Source: Devosia beringensis (GTDB lineage Bacteria > Pseudomonadota > Alphaproteobacteria > Rhizobiales > Devosiaceae). From it: 64,000 nucleotides of DNA. Each line of letters begins with the position of its first letter. The stretch's first letter is position 1. A model generated the notes under the pieces. The model had not been told where the DNA came from and did not search any database. It worked only from the letters and a program-made list of their open reading frames with translations. The position numbers and the translations under genes were made by a program. Below are positions 34,210-43,004 of the stretch, one piece after another. Location: contig NZ_CP045422.1 in the NCBI RefSeq assembly GCF_014926585.1, forward strand, positions 3,378,001 through 3,442,000. The letters are read 5' to 3'.

Positions 34210-34722
34210 ATGAACGACAAACAGACCGTCGGATATTCCAGGCTTCAGATCACATTGCATTGGCTGATCGCCGCGCTCGTCATCTTCCAGCTGATCTTCG
34301 GCGAGGGCATGACCAATGTGCGCGACGCGATCGAGGAAGGTGGAACATCGTCCAACATCGATTTTGTCGTCAGCATCGGCCACTACTGGTTAGGGATAGC
34401 GATCCTTGCTCTTGTTGTCGTCCGGCTTGGGCTGCGAATTACCCGAGGCGTCCAGCAACGGCCGGTTGCCACCCACACCTGGATGGACTGGGCCGCCAAG
34501 GTAGTGCACTTTGCATTCTGACTGATGCTATTCGCCATGCCCGTGCTAGGCTTGCTGACGATTTACGTCTCTGAATCGTTTGGCGATATTCACACGCTGG
34601 GCAAGCCGGTTTTCATCGTCCTTATCACCGTCCATGTGGTGGCAGCCCTGTTTCACCAGTTCGTCAAGCGAGACGGCACGCTGGGCCGGATGCTGGTCCT
34701 CGCCCGCACCGCGAACTCGTGA
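34210..34722 (+). pseudogene. Cytochrome b561 with in-frame stop
   Basis: A di-haem b-type membrane cytochrome. ATG 34210 opens MNDKQTVGYSRLQITLHWLI and the frame shows candidate haem histidines in ITLHW, SIGHYW, VVHFAF and ITVHVVAALFHQF across four membrane segments. A TGA at 34519-34521, right after VVHFAF, splits it; the same frame resumes with CTG ATG and runs to 34722. Either a recent nonsense mutation, read-through, or reinitiation at ATG 34525 making two half-proteins. Total length of about 170 codons is normal. Confidence 0.8.
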
Positions 34723-34768
34723 TCGCGGAACGCCAAGACAATCTGTGTCGTTAGGCGCTGGCCAACTC

Positions 34769-34788
34769 AGGATACCTTAAGGATACCT
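34769..34788 (+). repeat. 11-bp-period direct repeat over the PKS ribosome site
   Basis: AGGATACCT occurs at 34769-34777 and again, preceded by A, at 34780-34788, immediately before ATG 34790. The second copy contains the AAGGA ribosome site, so a protein bound here would block translation or transcription of the polyketide synthase gene. Confidence 0.4.
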
Positions 34789-34789
34789 C

Positions 34790-35857
34790 ATGAACGCTCA
34801 AATTACCTTACCTGAAGCCCACCTGCTAGGGCTCGGGACTTATGTGCCGCCTTATGAACTTCGCCAAGACATGGTCAAAGTGGTGGCCAAGCGCGTGCTG
34901 GGCGAGCGCTATCCCGACTTCGAGCGCTTGACCAAATCCTTCGAAAACGCGGGCATCAACACTCGGTATTCGGCAGTGCCTTTCGAATGGTTCGAAAAAC
35001 CACAGGATTGGCCAAGTCGCACTGACGCCTTTCTCTGCGGTGCGACCGATATGTTCATCGGGGCGGCGAGTAAGGCGCTGGCGGCCGCTGGTTGGGCGGC
35101 CGCGGAAGTTGATTGTATCGTCACGGTTACCTCGACGGGCATTGCCACGCCGACCCTTGATGCGCGCGCCATGATGGCCATGCCGTTCCGAGCTGATGTG
35201 CAAAGGGTTCCGGTGTTTGGTCTCGGCTGCGCTGGCGGCGTTTCCGGTTTGTCGATCGCGGCGCGGCTGGCCGCGGCGTCGCCGGGTAGCAAGGTGCTGT
35301 TTGTCTGTGTCGAAGCGTGCACGTTGTCGTTTCGCGATGACCGGCTGCAGAAGGCCGACATCATCGCCACCGTGCTATTTGGCGATGGCGCCGCAGCTGC
35401 GTGTCTCTGTACCGAGGGTGTCAGCTTGGGTCAGTTCGGCCGGGGTGAGGAACATACCTGGCCCAATACGCTCTCGATCATGGGGTGGGATGTCGACAAG
35501 GATGGTTTCGGCGTCGTGTTCGATCGCTCGATACCTGAGTTCGTCAAACAGAACTTCGCCGAAGCCGTAGCCAACGGCCTTAGTCGCATGGGACTGGAAC
35601 AGGCCGATTTGAGCCGTATGGTCTGCCATCCGGGCGGCGCCAAGGTTGTCGACGCCATTGAGGGTGCACTGCATCTTGAGGAAGGTTTACTCGATCACGA
35701 ACGTGGGATTTTGCTCGACTACGGCAATATGTCGGCACCGACAGTATTGTTCGTGCTGGAGCGGGTGCTGCGCGATGCGCCGTGTGGGCAAATGATGTTG
35801 GCAGCGCTGGGACCGGGGTTCACCGCCTCGCTGCTGCCCATACGTTTCCCCGCCTAA
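34790..35857 (+). CDS. Type III polyketide synthase (chalcone/stilbene synthase family)
   Basis: A 355-residue thiolase-fold enzyme making alkylpyrones or alkylresorcinols from an acyl-CoA and malonyl-CoA. The catalytic triad is visible: Cys147 in FGLGCAGGVSGLS, His280 in MVCHPGGAKVVDAIE and Asn313 in LDYGNMSAPTVLFVLER. The last codon overlaps the methyltransferase start. The pair matches known phenolic-lipid clusters (synthase plus O-methyltransferase). Product not predictable by sequence. Confidence 0.92.
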   Translation: MNAQITLPEAHLLGLGTYVPPYELRQDMVKVVAKRVLGERYPDFERLTKSFENAGINTRYSAVPFEWFEKPQDWPSRTDAFLCGATDMFIGAASKALAAAGWAAAEVDCIVTVTSTGIATPTLDARAMMAMPFRADVQRVPVFGLGCAGGVSGLSIAARLAAASPGSKVLFVCVEACTLSFRDDRLQKADIIATVLFGDGAAAACLCTEGVSLGQFGRGEEHTWPNTLSIMGWDVDKDGFGVVFDRSIPEFVKQNFAEAVANGLSRMGLEQADLSRMVCHPGGAKVVDAIEGALHLEEGLLDHERGILLDYGNMSAPTVLFVLERVLRDAPCGQMMLAALGPGFTASLLPIRFPA

Positions 35858-36390
35858 TGGGACCGGCCTCAGTTCCAGCACTTATGTTCATCACCTTCGT
35901 GGTGCTGCAACGCCTGGGCGAGCTGGTGTTAGCGCGGCGCAATACAGCGGCGCTGTTGGCGCGAGGAGCTCGTGAGATCGGGGCAAACCACTATCCGTTG
36001 ATGGTGGGTATGCACGCGACATTTTTGGCGGCAGTCGCGTGGTTTGGCTGGCAGGCACCGGTTGCGCTGCCTTGGTTGGCAGCTTATGCAGTGTTGCAGG
36101 GTTTGCGCGGCTGGATCCTGGCGAGTCTGGGGTCCCGGTGGACCACCCGTATCATTATCCTCGACGAGCCCCTCGTCGTGAGTGGGCCTTACCGATTTTT
36201 TTCACACCCTAATTACGTGCTTGTCGTGGCCGAACTGATTGTCGTCCCCATGGTTCTGGGACTTGTATGGGTGGCGCTCATTTTCACTGTACTCAACGCG
36301 GCGATGTTGGCACTGCGCATCTCAGTAGAGCAGCAGGGACTGGATCAAATAGCGGTCGGGCGGATTGATGATATCTCCCGGTTGGGCTGA
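35857..36390 (+). CDS. Isoprenylcysteine-carboxyl-methyltransferase-family membrane methyltransferase
   Basis: A 177-residue integral membrane protein. ATG 35857 shares a base with the polyketide synthase stop (TAATG). The ICMT signature is at the C-terminal half: EPLVVSGPYRFFSHPNYVLV, then hydrophobic segments and ALRISVEQQ. In related bacterial clusters this family methylates the phenolic lipid made by the type III synthase; that is the most likely role here. Confidence 0.88.
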   Translation: MGPASVPALMFITFVVLQRLGELVLARRNTAALLARGAREIGANHYPLMVGMHATFLAAVAWFGWQAPVALPWLAAYAVLQGLRGWILASLGSRWTTRIIILDEPLVVSGPYRFFSHPNYVLVVAELIVVPMVLGLVWVALIFTVLNAAMLALRISVEQQGLDQIAVGRIDDISRLG

Positions 36391-36449
36391 CCTGGGACAA
36401 AGATTATTGGGTAGGTCCGCTTTATAGAAAAGTCGTACGGCCGTGAACG

Positions 36450-36911
36450 GTGGCAATGGGGTCGGCCCATAAGGCTGCTGAACTGTTCGCCCTAGTCAAT
36501 CCGATCAACCATGCGCGCACGCCCGAAGAGGTCGAACGCTACAAGGTAGAGCCGTATGTGGTTGCCGCCGACGTCTACTCGGTCACGCCGCATGTCGGGC
36601 GTGGCGGCTGGACCTGGTACACCGGGTCCGCAGGATGGATGTATCGGGCAGGTGTCGAGGGCATTCTGGGCATCCGCAAGGAGGGTGCCTTTCTCGTCGT
36701 CGCCCCCTGCATTCCGCTAGGTTGGCCCGGATTTGAGGCCACGGTGAAGATGGCATCAACCCACTATGCAATCCGCGTGCACACTTCGCTGGACGGACCG
36801 GACAGCATCTCGGGAGCTATCCTTGATGGCTCACACATCGAATCCGCTAACAGCAGGGTCCGTCTTCCCCTCGACGGTGGCAATCACCGCCTGTCCCTGA
36901 ACCTCGCATAG
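36450..36911 (+). pseudogene. C-terminal fragment of a GH94/cyclic glucan synthase-type gene
   Basis: About 153 residues match the far C-terminus of NdvB/GH94 proteins: LFALVNPINHA, VEPYVVAADVYSVTPHVGRG, GWTWYTGSAGWMYRAGVEGI. The rest of the roughly 2800-residue protein is missing and upstream bases are non-coding. It is similar to but clearly diverged from the intact C-terminus at the right end of this window, so it is not a recent duplicate of that gene. Confidence 0.85.
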
Positions 36912-37280
36912 TCATCCGGGAGTGGCGCTCGCACCGGCCTCGACCGGTCACGAACCCGCCCACTTCGTATCGCCGGCAAGCTGATGGACCTCCGGCACTG
37001 GGCCTCGACAAGAAGGCCCCGATCTCTTGGCCGGGGCTCTCGTGCATTTTGCGCCAGTTTGCACGACTAGCGCGGGAGCGAGTTCCAACTAGAGATGAAA
37101 ATGGCGTCAGGAACTGTGTTTTGGCGCCCAATATTGACTCTGACTCAGTTTTGATGAAGTTGGCGAGCTGACTGGCGGCGTTTCCCATCATCCAGGATCC
37201 ACAACATGCAAAGGCCGCTCCGCCTATCGTCTCTGGTTCCGCCAGGCTGCCGGTGAAGCGGCGCGGCGCGGCGGCCACCG
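36912..37280. other. Stretch without recognisable gene
   Basis: About 370 bases between the GH94 fragment and the cupin gene. A GCCCCG/CGGGGC hairpin lies around 37015-37037. Nothing coding was recognised. Confidence 0.35.
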
Positions 37281-37673
37281 TCACTCAGTCGTCTTGCCGT
37301 CGAAGTGCTCCGTGTCGGCCTCCGCCTCGGCCCGGGTGTGGTGGACAATGCCGTCCCGATGATTGGGCGGAGAATAGAGCGTATAGAGCTTGAGCGGAAC
37401 ATCGCCGGTATTGATGATGTTGTGTTTGGCCCCAGCCGGCACGACTACCGCGAAGCCCGCTGTGATCGCGGTCCGAACCCCATCGAGAACCGCCTCACCG
37501 CTGCCTTCCTCGACGCGAAAGAACTGGTCGAGTTTGTGGACCTCTGCCCCGATCTCCTCTTTGGGCTTCAACGACATGACGACGAGTTGGCAGTTTCTTG
37601 CCGTGTAGAGGACGCGTCGGAAATCGTCATTGTATACCGCGAGACGTTCGATGTTTTGTACAAAGCCTTTCAT
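37281..37673 (-). CDS. Cupin-domain protein
   Basis: A 130-residue single-domain cupin. Motif 1 residues appear in EIGAEVHKLDQFFRVEEGSG and motif 2 in VVVPAGAKHNIINTG, giving His, Glu and His metal ligands. It could bind a metal and act as a sugar isomerase-like or regulatory protein; no pathway is evident. It lies 12 bases downstream of the end of a broken small membrane protein gene, on the same strand as csbD. Confidence 0.85.
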   Translation of the reverse strand: MKGFVQNIERLAVYNDDFRRVLYTARNCQLVVMSLKPKEEIGAEVHKLDQFFRVEEGSGEAVLDGVRTAITAGFAVVVPAGAKHNIINTGDVPLKLYTLYSPPNHRDGIVHHTRAEAEADTEHFDGKTTE

Positions 37674-37684
37674 AGCGACTCCTC

Positions 37685-37826
37685 TTAGCTCACCGTTATG
37701 CCCTGCTCATCGACCTTGATCTCGGGGCTGGGTTTCTGTGTTTCCTGATTAAAGAATTTAGCGAGCGGAGGCCGCCACGACGACCGCCGCAAGCCCAATG
37801 ACAAGATAGCGTGCGTTTCTGCTCAT
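37685..37826 (-). pseudogene. Frameshifted small single-span membrane protein
   Basis: ATG 37826 opens MSRNARYLVIGLAAVVVAAS, a membrane anchor, but runs into TAA after 22 codons. One base further the frame reads AKFFNQETQKPSPEIKVDEQ and GITVS, stop at 37685. Together they match small Hyphomicrobiales proteins that are anchors with a short charged tail. The 142-base span is not a multiple of 3, consistent with a 1-base indel or sequencing error. Confidence 0.5.
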
Positions 37827-37835
37827 GCAGGGCGC

Positions 37836-38012
37836 CTACTTGCCCTTCAGAGTGTCTTTGAGTCCGCCGACCGCGTTTTGCAGCTTGCCCTCGGCCTTGT
37901 CGGCAGTGCCTTCAGCTTCAAGCTTGGCGTCGCCGATGACCTTGCCAATTACCTGCTTGACGGTGCCCTTGGCCTCCTTGACTGATCCTACAATCCGGTC
38001 CTTGTCTACCAC
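37836..38012 (-). CDS. CsbD-family stress-response protein
   Basis: A 58-residue CsbD-like protein, small, charged and helical: DRIVGSVKEAKGTVKQVIGK and ADKAEGKLQNAVGGLKDTLK. CsbD proteins are general-stress proteins of unknown mechanism. GTG 38012 is chosen because AGGAGGG stands 6 bases before it. An FNR-type box lies about 190 bases upstream. Confidence 0.9.
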   Translation of the reverse strand: MVDKDRIVGSVKEAKGTVKQVIGKVIGDAKLEAEGTADKAEGKLQNAVGGLKDTLKGK

Positions 38013-38204
38013 TTGGTCCCTCCTGGGTATGTGTTGCCGATCTTCCTTAAACTGCACGATCAAACGACTGGGCCGCCTCTGCTTCTGCGGCGATTGGCGC
38101 AAGTGCACCGTGACCGAAGAAGTCCGCTGTTGCCGCGCCAGCCGAGGTCGCGGGCACTGCTTATTTGGCCAAGCTATGGCTAGCAGGCGCAATCGTCCGA
38201 CGAA

Positions 38205-38218
38205 TTGATCCAGAACAA
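38205..38218. promoter_or_regulatory. FNR/FixK-type box (one mismatch)
   Basis: TTGATCCAGAACAA, the same 14-mer as at 19164-19177, lies upstream of the CsbD gene and 71 bases beyond the end of the HWE kinase gene. Confidence 0.4.
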
Positions 38219-38288
38219 ATCCCGGCCGAGACATGCGTCGGTGGAGATCAGGGAGACAACGACTACCTGGGGGTTTAAAGACCATTTA

Positions 38289-39380
38289 TCAGGTCGATAC
38301 GAGAACCAGGGAAGGCAAAGGAATGCTGAGCCTTGTCGTCCAGCCATGGGGAGTTACCTCGCGATCGATTCTTCCGCCGAACTCCGCCTCGATCAAGCGT
38401 AACATAAGCGTAGTGCCGAAACCCCTTGGAGCAGAGTCACCGGTCTGCAATTGCAGCGCCTCCTCCCGCCAGCACAGCCCCAACCTTCCGTCAGCCTGAC
38501 GCCAGTCCACAAAAATCCGGCCATCCATGTGCCGCAGCGCACCATATTTCAGGGCGTTCGTCGTCAGTTCGTGAAAGACCAGGGCAAGCACTTCCGAAGG
38601 ACGTTGTCCCACCACAAGCTGGGGTCCGGACAGCGAAACCCGATCGTTCTCAGCATCCGTCCACATGAACGGCGCGAGGACGGCATGTAGAATATCCTTG
38701 ATGGACAAGGCGCCGTGGATGGACCCGGCCTGCGGCGCCTTGAACGCCAAATCGATGACGGAGGACAGAGCGAGAATTCGCCCCCTGAGGCTCTCTTCCA
38801 TCTCCTTGGGCGATTGGGCGCCACGGGCGCTGAGCGAGATCAGCGCGTTGACAGTCGCCATCAGATTTTTGACGCGGTGGCCCATCTCGTGCGCCACGAC
38901 CTCCTGATGCGCCAGTTCCAGGCCAAGGGCCTTCTCATGAGCCTCCGACTCCTGGACCCGGAACTGGTCGGAGCGGTCGTACACCACCGCGAGGACGAAC
39001 TGTGACCCCCCAGTGCGTATCGTGCGAAGACCTACTTCGATCGGGAAGACCGAGCCATCCTTGCGCTGCCCCCTAAGGGAACGCCCTGGTCCCATTGCGC
39101 GCATTTGGTCCGACCCCAATGCCTGGGACCGGACTGCGGCGTGACCGTCGCGCAGCCCGGCAGGGACCAGAATATCAACGCTCCTGCCGAGCAGGCCATC
39201 CGCCTCGTAGCAGAACTGGCGGCCCACTTCGGCGTTCACAGCCAGCATGACCCCTCGCGTATCGACGACAATGGCGCCGGCCGGGATGGTGTCTAGGACA
39301 TCCTGAATCGAGAGGGTCATCCCCGCCAAGTCGGCGCTGGCTGCCACCCGGGTGTGAGCCCTACCAGTGATATCGTCCAT
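38289..39380 (-). CDS. PAS-domain HWE-type sensor histidine kinase
   Basis: A 363-residue soluble kinase. A PAS domain (about residues 25-150, with VFPIEVGLRTIR) senses a signal; the HWE/HisKA2 dimerisation motif is HEMGHRVKNLMATVNAL, and the ATPase part has FHELTTNALKYGAL and GFGTTLMLRL. HWE kinases in alphaproteobacteria often control general stress. No response regulator is adjacent. A full-match FNR-type box is 62 bases upstream. Confidence 0.9.
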   Translation of the reverse strand: MDDITGRAHTRVAASADLAGMTLSIQDVLDTIPAGAIVVDTRGVMLAVNAEVGRQFCYEADGLLGRSVDILVPAGLRDGHAAVRSQALGSDQMRAMGPGRSLRGQRKDGSVFPIEVGLRTIRTGGSQFVLAVVYDRSDQFRVQESEAHEKALGLELAHQEVVAHEMGHRVKNLMATVNALISLSARGAQSPKEMEESLRGRILALSSVIDLAFKAPQAGSIHGALSIKDILHAVLAPFMWTDAENDRVSLSGPQLVVGQRPSEVLALVFHELTTNALKYGALRHMDGRIFVDWRQADGRLGLCWREEALQLQTGDSAPRGFGTTLMLRLIEAEFGGRIDREVTPHGWTTRLSIPLPSLVLVST

Positions 39381-40180
39381 ATTTTAGCCCCACCGCTTGT
39401 ACGTTGTCTGAAGCAGTCTATCTCCGCGGTCTCACGCAGTCTTGACCAAAATCAAACCTGCTGAATGGGCGCTCCCGGCCTGAATGGCCCCCCTATGGCG
39501 AGTGTGCAGCGACGGCCGCAAGCACCTTCACCGCCACTCAGCAGCCCGAGTCCTGCATCGCTCCTAGATCGGGCATGTCCCTCAACGTGTCGAGACCAGT
39601 GGCGCAGTTGTGGGCGGTTTGCGCTGTCGGACCCGTTGGTTCCACGTAGCGGCAGGTGCGCCAAGGCGGGGGCACGCAGGACTGTGGCCTCTTTGCTTAT
39701 CGATGGGTTATTACATCAATATATGTACTTCGTCGGCGCCATATCGCTGCAATGTCTGACGCGCCTCTTTCACACACTACGCACCTTCGATGTCCAGAAA
39801 GGACCAAGAGAGACCCTAAGCCTCTGAGATGCATGAGCTTGCTCCAACCATTTCCTTTGAAATCCTCAGCATAGGAATTTGGGCGATCGGCGCGGAAATC
39901 GTCTGTCCAAATCCCATCTCAGCTCTATCGGGCGCTGCCCTGGTGTGCCCGGCTATACTCTCGATAACACTTCATTATCGACAGTTATAATCACTTCGTG
40001 GTCGCCAGAGCGTAACCGGCGGTGATGAGCTTCGGGTCCTTCTGTCCGGCATGGGGTGGACAGGGGACTGTCTGCTCTTGATACCAAACCGACAAAAGCC
40101 TCCGCTTGCGGCGGAGCATCAACTGCATTTGAAGCGCACCGCCATCGACGAAGAGTTCGGCGCCGATTGCATCGACCCGC
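39381..40180. other. Long intergenic stretch
   Basis: About 800 bases between the kinase start and the end of the SMP-30 gene. Apart from the FNR-type box at 39442-39455 I see no gene, RNA or repeat that can be supported. Confidence 0.4.
39442..39455. promoter_or_regulatory. FNR/FixK-type box
   Basis: TTGACCAAAATCAA fits TTGAY-N4-RTCAA fully and lies 62 bases upstream of the HWE kinase start (minus strand). Confidence 0.6.
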
Positions 40181-41110
40181 TCAGATCAGGTGCGTAGAAC
40201 GGTACGAACAGATCGCAGCTTCGGTGTTGACGTGGATCGCATAAAGGCTGGTGGTGGCGGTGATGAACAGATGGGTGTTCCGGGGCCCGCCAAAGGCCAG
40301 GTTGGAGACAACCTCGGGTACCAGAATTCTTCCCAACAACATGCCCTGTGGATTGAAACACTGGACGCTGTCTGCTGAGGACGTCCACAGATTGCCATGG
40401 AAATCGACACGGATACCGTCGGGCACGCCAGGTTCAATTGTGGCAAATACCCGTGAATTGGTCAGCGCGACGCCACCGACCACATCAAAGGCGCGGATCG
40501 TGGCGGGTGCTGTTCCATCCGTATGGGTGCCCGAATCTGCGACATAGAGAATGGATTCGTCGGGCGAAAAGGCCAGCCCATTAGGCTGCAAAAAATCACC
40601 AACAACGCTGGTCAGCGTGCCGGTTTCGACGTCGAGCCGGAAAACGTTGCGTGCTTCCTGCTCAGGGACGGAGCGATAGCCTTCGTAGTTGCCCATGATG
40701 CCGTAGGTCGGGTCGGTGAACCAAATGGCGCCATCGCTTTTGACGACAACGTCGTTGGGGGAATTGAGCCGCTTGCCCTCATAGTGGTCGGCCAACGTCT
40801 TGATCGATCCGTCTGTCTGGGTGCGAACGACCGTTCGGGTGCCATGCTGGCAACTGACCAGTCGCCCCTGGCGGTCCAGCGTGTTGCCATTGGTGAAATT
40901 GGAATTCCGGCGCAGCGCGGTCACAGCGCCGTCGGGTGTCCAGCGCAAGATGGACTGATTGGGAATGTCGGAAAAATATAGGCACTGGTGCGCTGGAACC
41001 CAGACCGGACCCTCAGTCCACATATGGCCGGACGACAATTGCTTGAGGCCCACGTTATGCTGGATGAGTGCATGGAACGCGGGGTGCCGTATGTCATACA
41101 ACGGGGTCAT
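40181..41110 (-). CDS. SMP-30/gluconolactonase-family lactonase
   Basis: A 309-residue six-bladed propeller enzyme of the SMP-30/LRE family. Metal-site residues fit: Glu in HMWTEGPVWVP, Asn in RLNSPNDVVVK, and Asp in LAFSPDESILYVADSG. It likely opens a sugar lactone made from the sugar imported by the transporter. It is the last gene of the ABC operon and overlaps the permease by 4 bases. Confidence 0.9.
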   Translation of the reverse strand: MTPLYDIRHPAFHALIQHNVGLKQLSSGHMWTEGPVWVPAHQCLYFSDIPNQSILRWTPDGAVTALRRNSNFTNGNTLDRQGRLVSCQHGTRTVVRTQTDGSIKTLADHYEGKRLNSPNDVVVKSDGAIWFTDPTYGIMGNYEGYRSVPEQEARNVFRLDVETGTLTSVVGDFLQPNGLAFSPDESILYVADSGTHTDGTAPATIRAFDVVGGVALTNSRVFATIEPGVPDGIRVDFHGNLWTSSADSVQCFNPQGMLLGRILVPEVVSNLAFGGPRNTHLFITATTSLYAIHVNTEAAICSYRSTHLI

Positions 41111-42081
41111 GCCGAATAGATCCTCTTGCTGGCAAATATCACCACAGCGACGATAATGCCCCCGGTCAGAAGCAGCCTGATGCCGGCGCCCAGGCCAAGG
41201 CTATTGAGCATGGAGACCAACAGGAACATGAACAAAGCTGCGCCCCAGATGCCCGGGACATTGCTGTTTCCACCGGCAATCGAGCTGCCGCCGATAACGA
41301 CCACCGCAATCGACATAAGCATGTATTCGGTACCCATGTTCAGATTGGCGCCGCCCGAAAAGCTCGCGAGCAGAAATCCGGCAAAGGCGGCAAGCGTTGC
41401 CGAGCCCACATAGACGCAGATGCGCACCAGATTGATCGGCACGGCGCTCAACTGGGCGGCACGCAAATTCTGGCCGACCGCCAGGATCCAGCGTCCGAAA
41501 ATGGTGCGTTCCAGCACGAACCAAGCCAGCAGCGCAAGCACCACCACGACAATCGCCACATTGGGGATAGCCAGGGTGCTGCCGGTGGTGAAGTCAGCCA
41601 GAGGCTGAGGCGGCTTGATGCGCAGGCCTCGATTGGACCAAATGGCGATCGACTGGAAGATGAACGAAGACGACAGCGTGGCGATAATCGGCGGAATGCG
41701 CAGCGCCAGGATCAGGCCATAGTTGAAGATGCCGCAGGCCACGCCCACGGCCAGCGCGATCAGCAGGCCCGGCACTATGAGGCCGGTATCGGAATCCATG
41801 AATTTGAGCGAAAGCGTTGCGGCCAGTGTCATGCTTGCGGGAACCGACAGATCGACGTTGCCAGGCCCCAGCGTGATGACGAACATCTGTCCAACGCCAA
41901 CAATGACGGAAAATGCCGCAAAGGTAAGAGCCGCGTTGAGCAGTGAGTACGAGCCCTGACCACCCGAAACGACCATCGTTCCACCGAATGCCAATGCGGC
42001 AGCGAGGAAGGACCAAATCCAGGGCGCTTGCCTCAATCGGGCAAACAGGTTTGGGCCAGCGGCCTGCGCGTGCGCTGTCAT
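41107..42081 (-). CDS. Ribose/sugar-type ABC transporter permease 2
   Basis: A 324-residue BPD_transp_2 permease with about ten hydrophobic segments; the loop AVGQNLRAAQLSAVPINLVR matches the conserved EAA-like region of RbsC relatives. ATG 42081 overlaps the first permease's stop (ATGA), preferred over an upstream in-frame extension. Confidence 0.88.
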   Translation of the reverse strand: MTAHAQAAGPNLFARLRQAPWIWSFLAAALAFGGTMVVSGGQGSYSLLNAALTFAAFSVIVGVGQMFVITLGPGNVDLSVPASMTLAATLSLKFMDSDTGLIVPGLLIALAVGVACGIFNYGLILALRIPPIIATLSSSFIFQSIAIWSNRGLRIKPPQPLADFTTGSTLAIPNVAIVVVVLALLAWFVLERTIFGRWILAVGQNLRAAQLSAVPINLVRICVYVGSATLAAFAGFLLASFSGGANLNMGTEYMLMSIAVVVIGGSSIAGGNSNVPGIWGAALFMFLLVSMLNSLGLGAGIRLLLTGGIIVAVVIFASKRIYSA

Positions 42082-43004
42082 CACGCGGTCCTCCGATAGG
42101 AAATAAGCAAGCGGGCGGCTAGCACCAGGATCAGGATCGCGCCTTGGGCGCCAATTTGCCAATCCGGCGAGAGCCGCAGAAAGGACAGGAAACTTGCCGC
42201 CAGCGTCAGCGTGAGTGCGCCAATCACTGCGCCAATGGGGGACACGCGCCCCCCGGTAAATTCGCCTCCGCCCAGGATCACTCCGGCAATTGAGAGCAGT
42301 GTGTAGCGCAGGGCGATATTGGCATCGGCAGCCGTGGTCAGGCCCACCAGCGCCATGCCCGCCAGCACGCCGAATAGACCGGCCAAACCATAGGCGAGTG
42401 CCTTGAGCCCGATGATGGACCAGCCGGAACGATCCAGCGCCCGTTCATTGCCACCCACGCCCTGGAGCACAACACCGATCGAGGAGCGCTTGATAAAGAG
42501 GTGCATGACCAGCCCGATCACGATCGGGGCGAGGACCGCCAGGGGCACAAATATGGGTTTAAGACTCATCAAGTCGCGCACCCAGCCGGGCGCTGCGCCG
42601 CCGGGCGACGGCAGGATCAGCACCGCAAGACCGGACCACACGAAGGATGCCCCCAGGGTCACCACGATGGCCGGCAAACCGCGCGCGTGAATGATTGCGC
42701 CCATGGCAGCATAAGCCAGCACAGAGGCGGCGAGGACCGCATAGCCGAGCAAGGGCGTGTCATTGACAAGCGTGGCCGTGACGCAGGCGCAGAAGGTGAC
42801 AAACGTGCCGATGGACAGGTCGATGTCGTTGACCATGATGATCAGCATCTGGGCAATAGTGGCCAGCGCCAACGGAATTGCCAGATTGAACAGCAGGTTG
42901 ACCCCAAAATAACTCATGGCGCGCGGCTGCAGCCAGAAGACGGCGGCGAGCAAGACGCTGAGGGACACGACCGGCAGCAATGTCCGGATCTGGTCGCGAG
43001 TCAT
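42081..43004 (-). CDS. Ribose/sugar-type ABC transporter permease 1
   Basis: A 307-residue RbsC-type permease. Polytopic throughout; conserved cytoplasmic block VGGNERALDRSGWSIIGLKA. It forms a heterodimer with the second permease. It overlaps the ATPase gene by 4 bases and so belongs to the same tightly coupled operon. Confidence 0.88.
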   Translation of the reverse strand: MTRDQIRTLLPVVSLSVLLAAVFWLQPRAMSYFGVNLLFNLAIPLALATIAQMLIIMVNDIDLSIGTFVTFCACVTATLVNDTPLLGYAVLAASVLAYAAMGAIIHARGLPAIVVTLGASFVWSGLAVLILPSPGGAAPGWVRDLMSLKPIFVPLAVLAPIVIGLVMHLFIKRSSIGVVLQGVGGNERALDRSGWSIIGLKALAYGLAGLFGVLAGMALVGLTTAADANIALRYTLLSIAGVILGGGEFTGGRVSPIGAVIGALTLTLAASFLSFLRLSPDWQIGAQGAILILVLAARLLISYRRTA

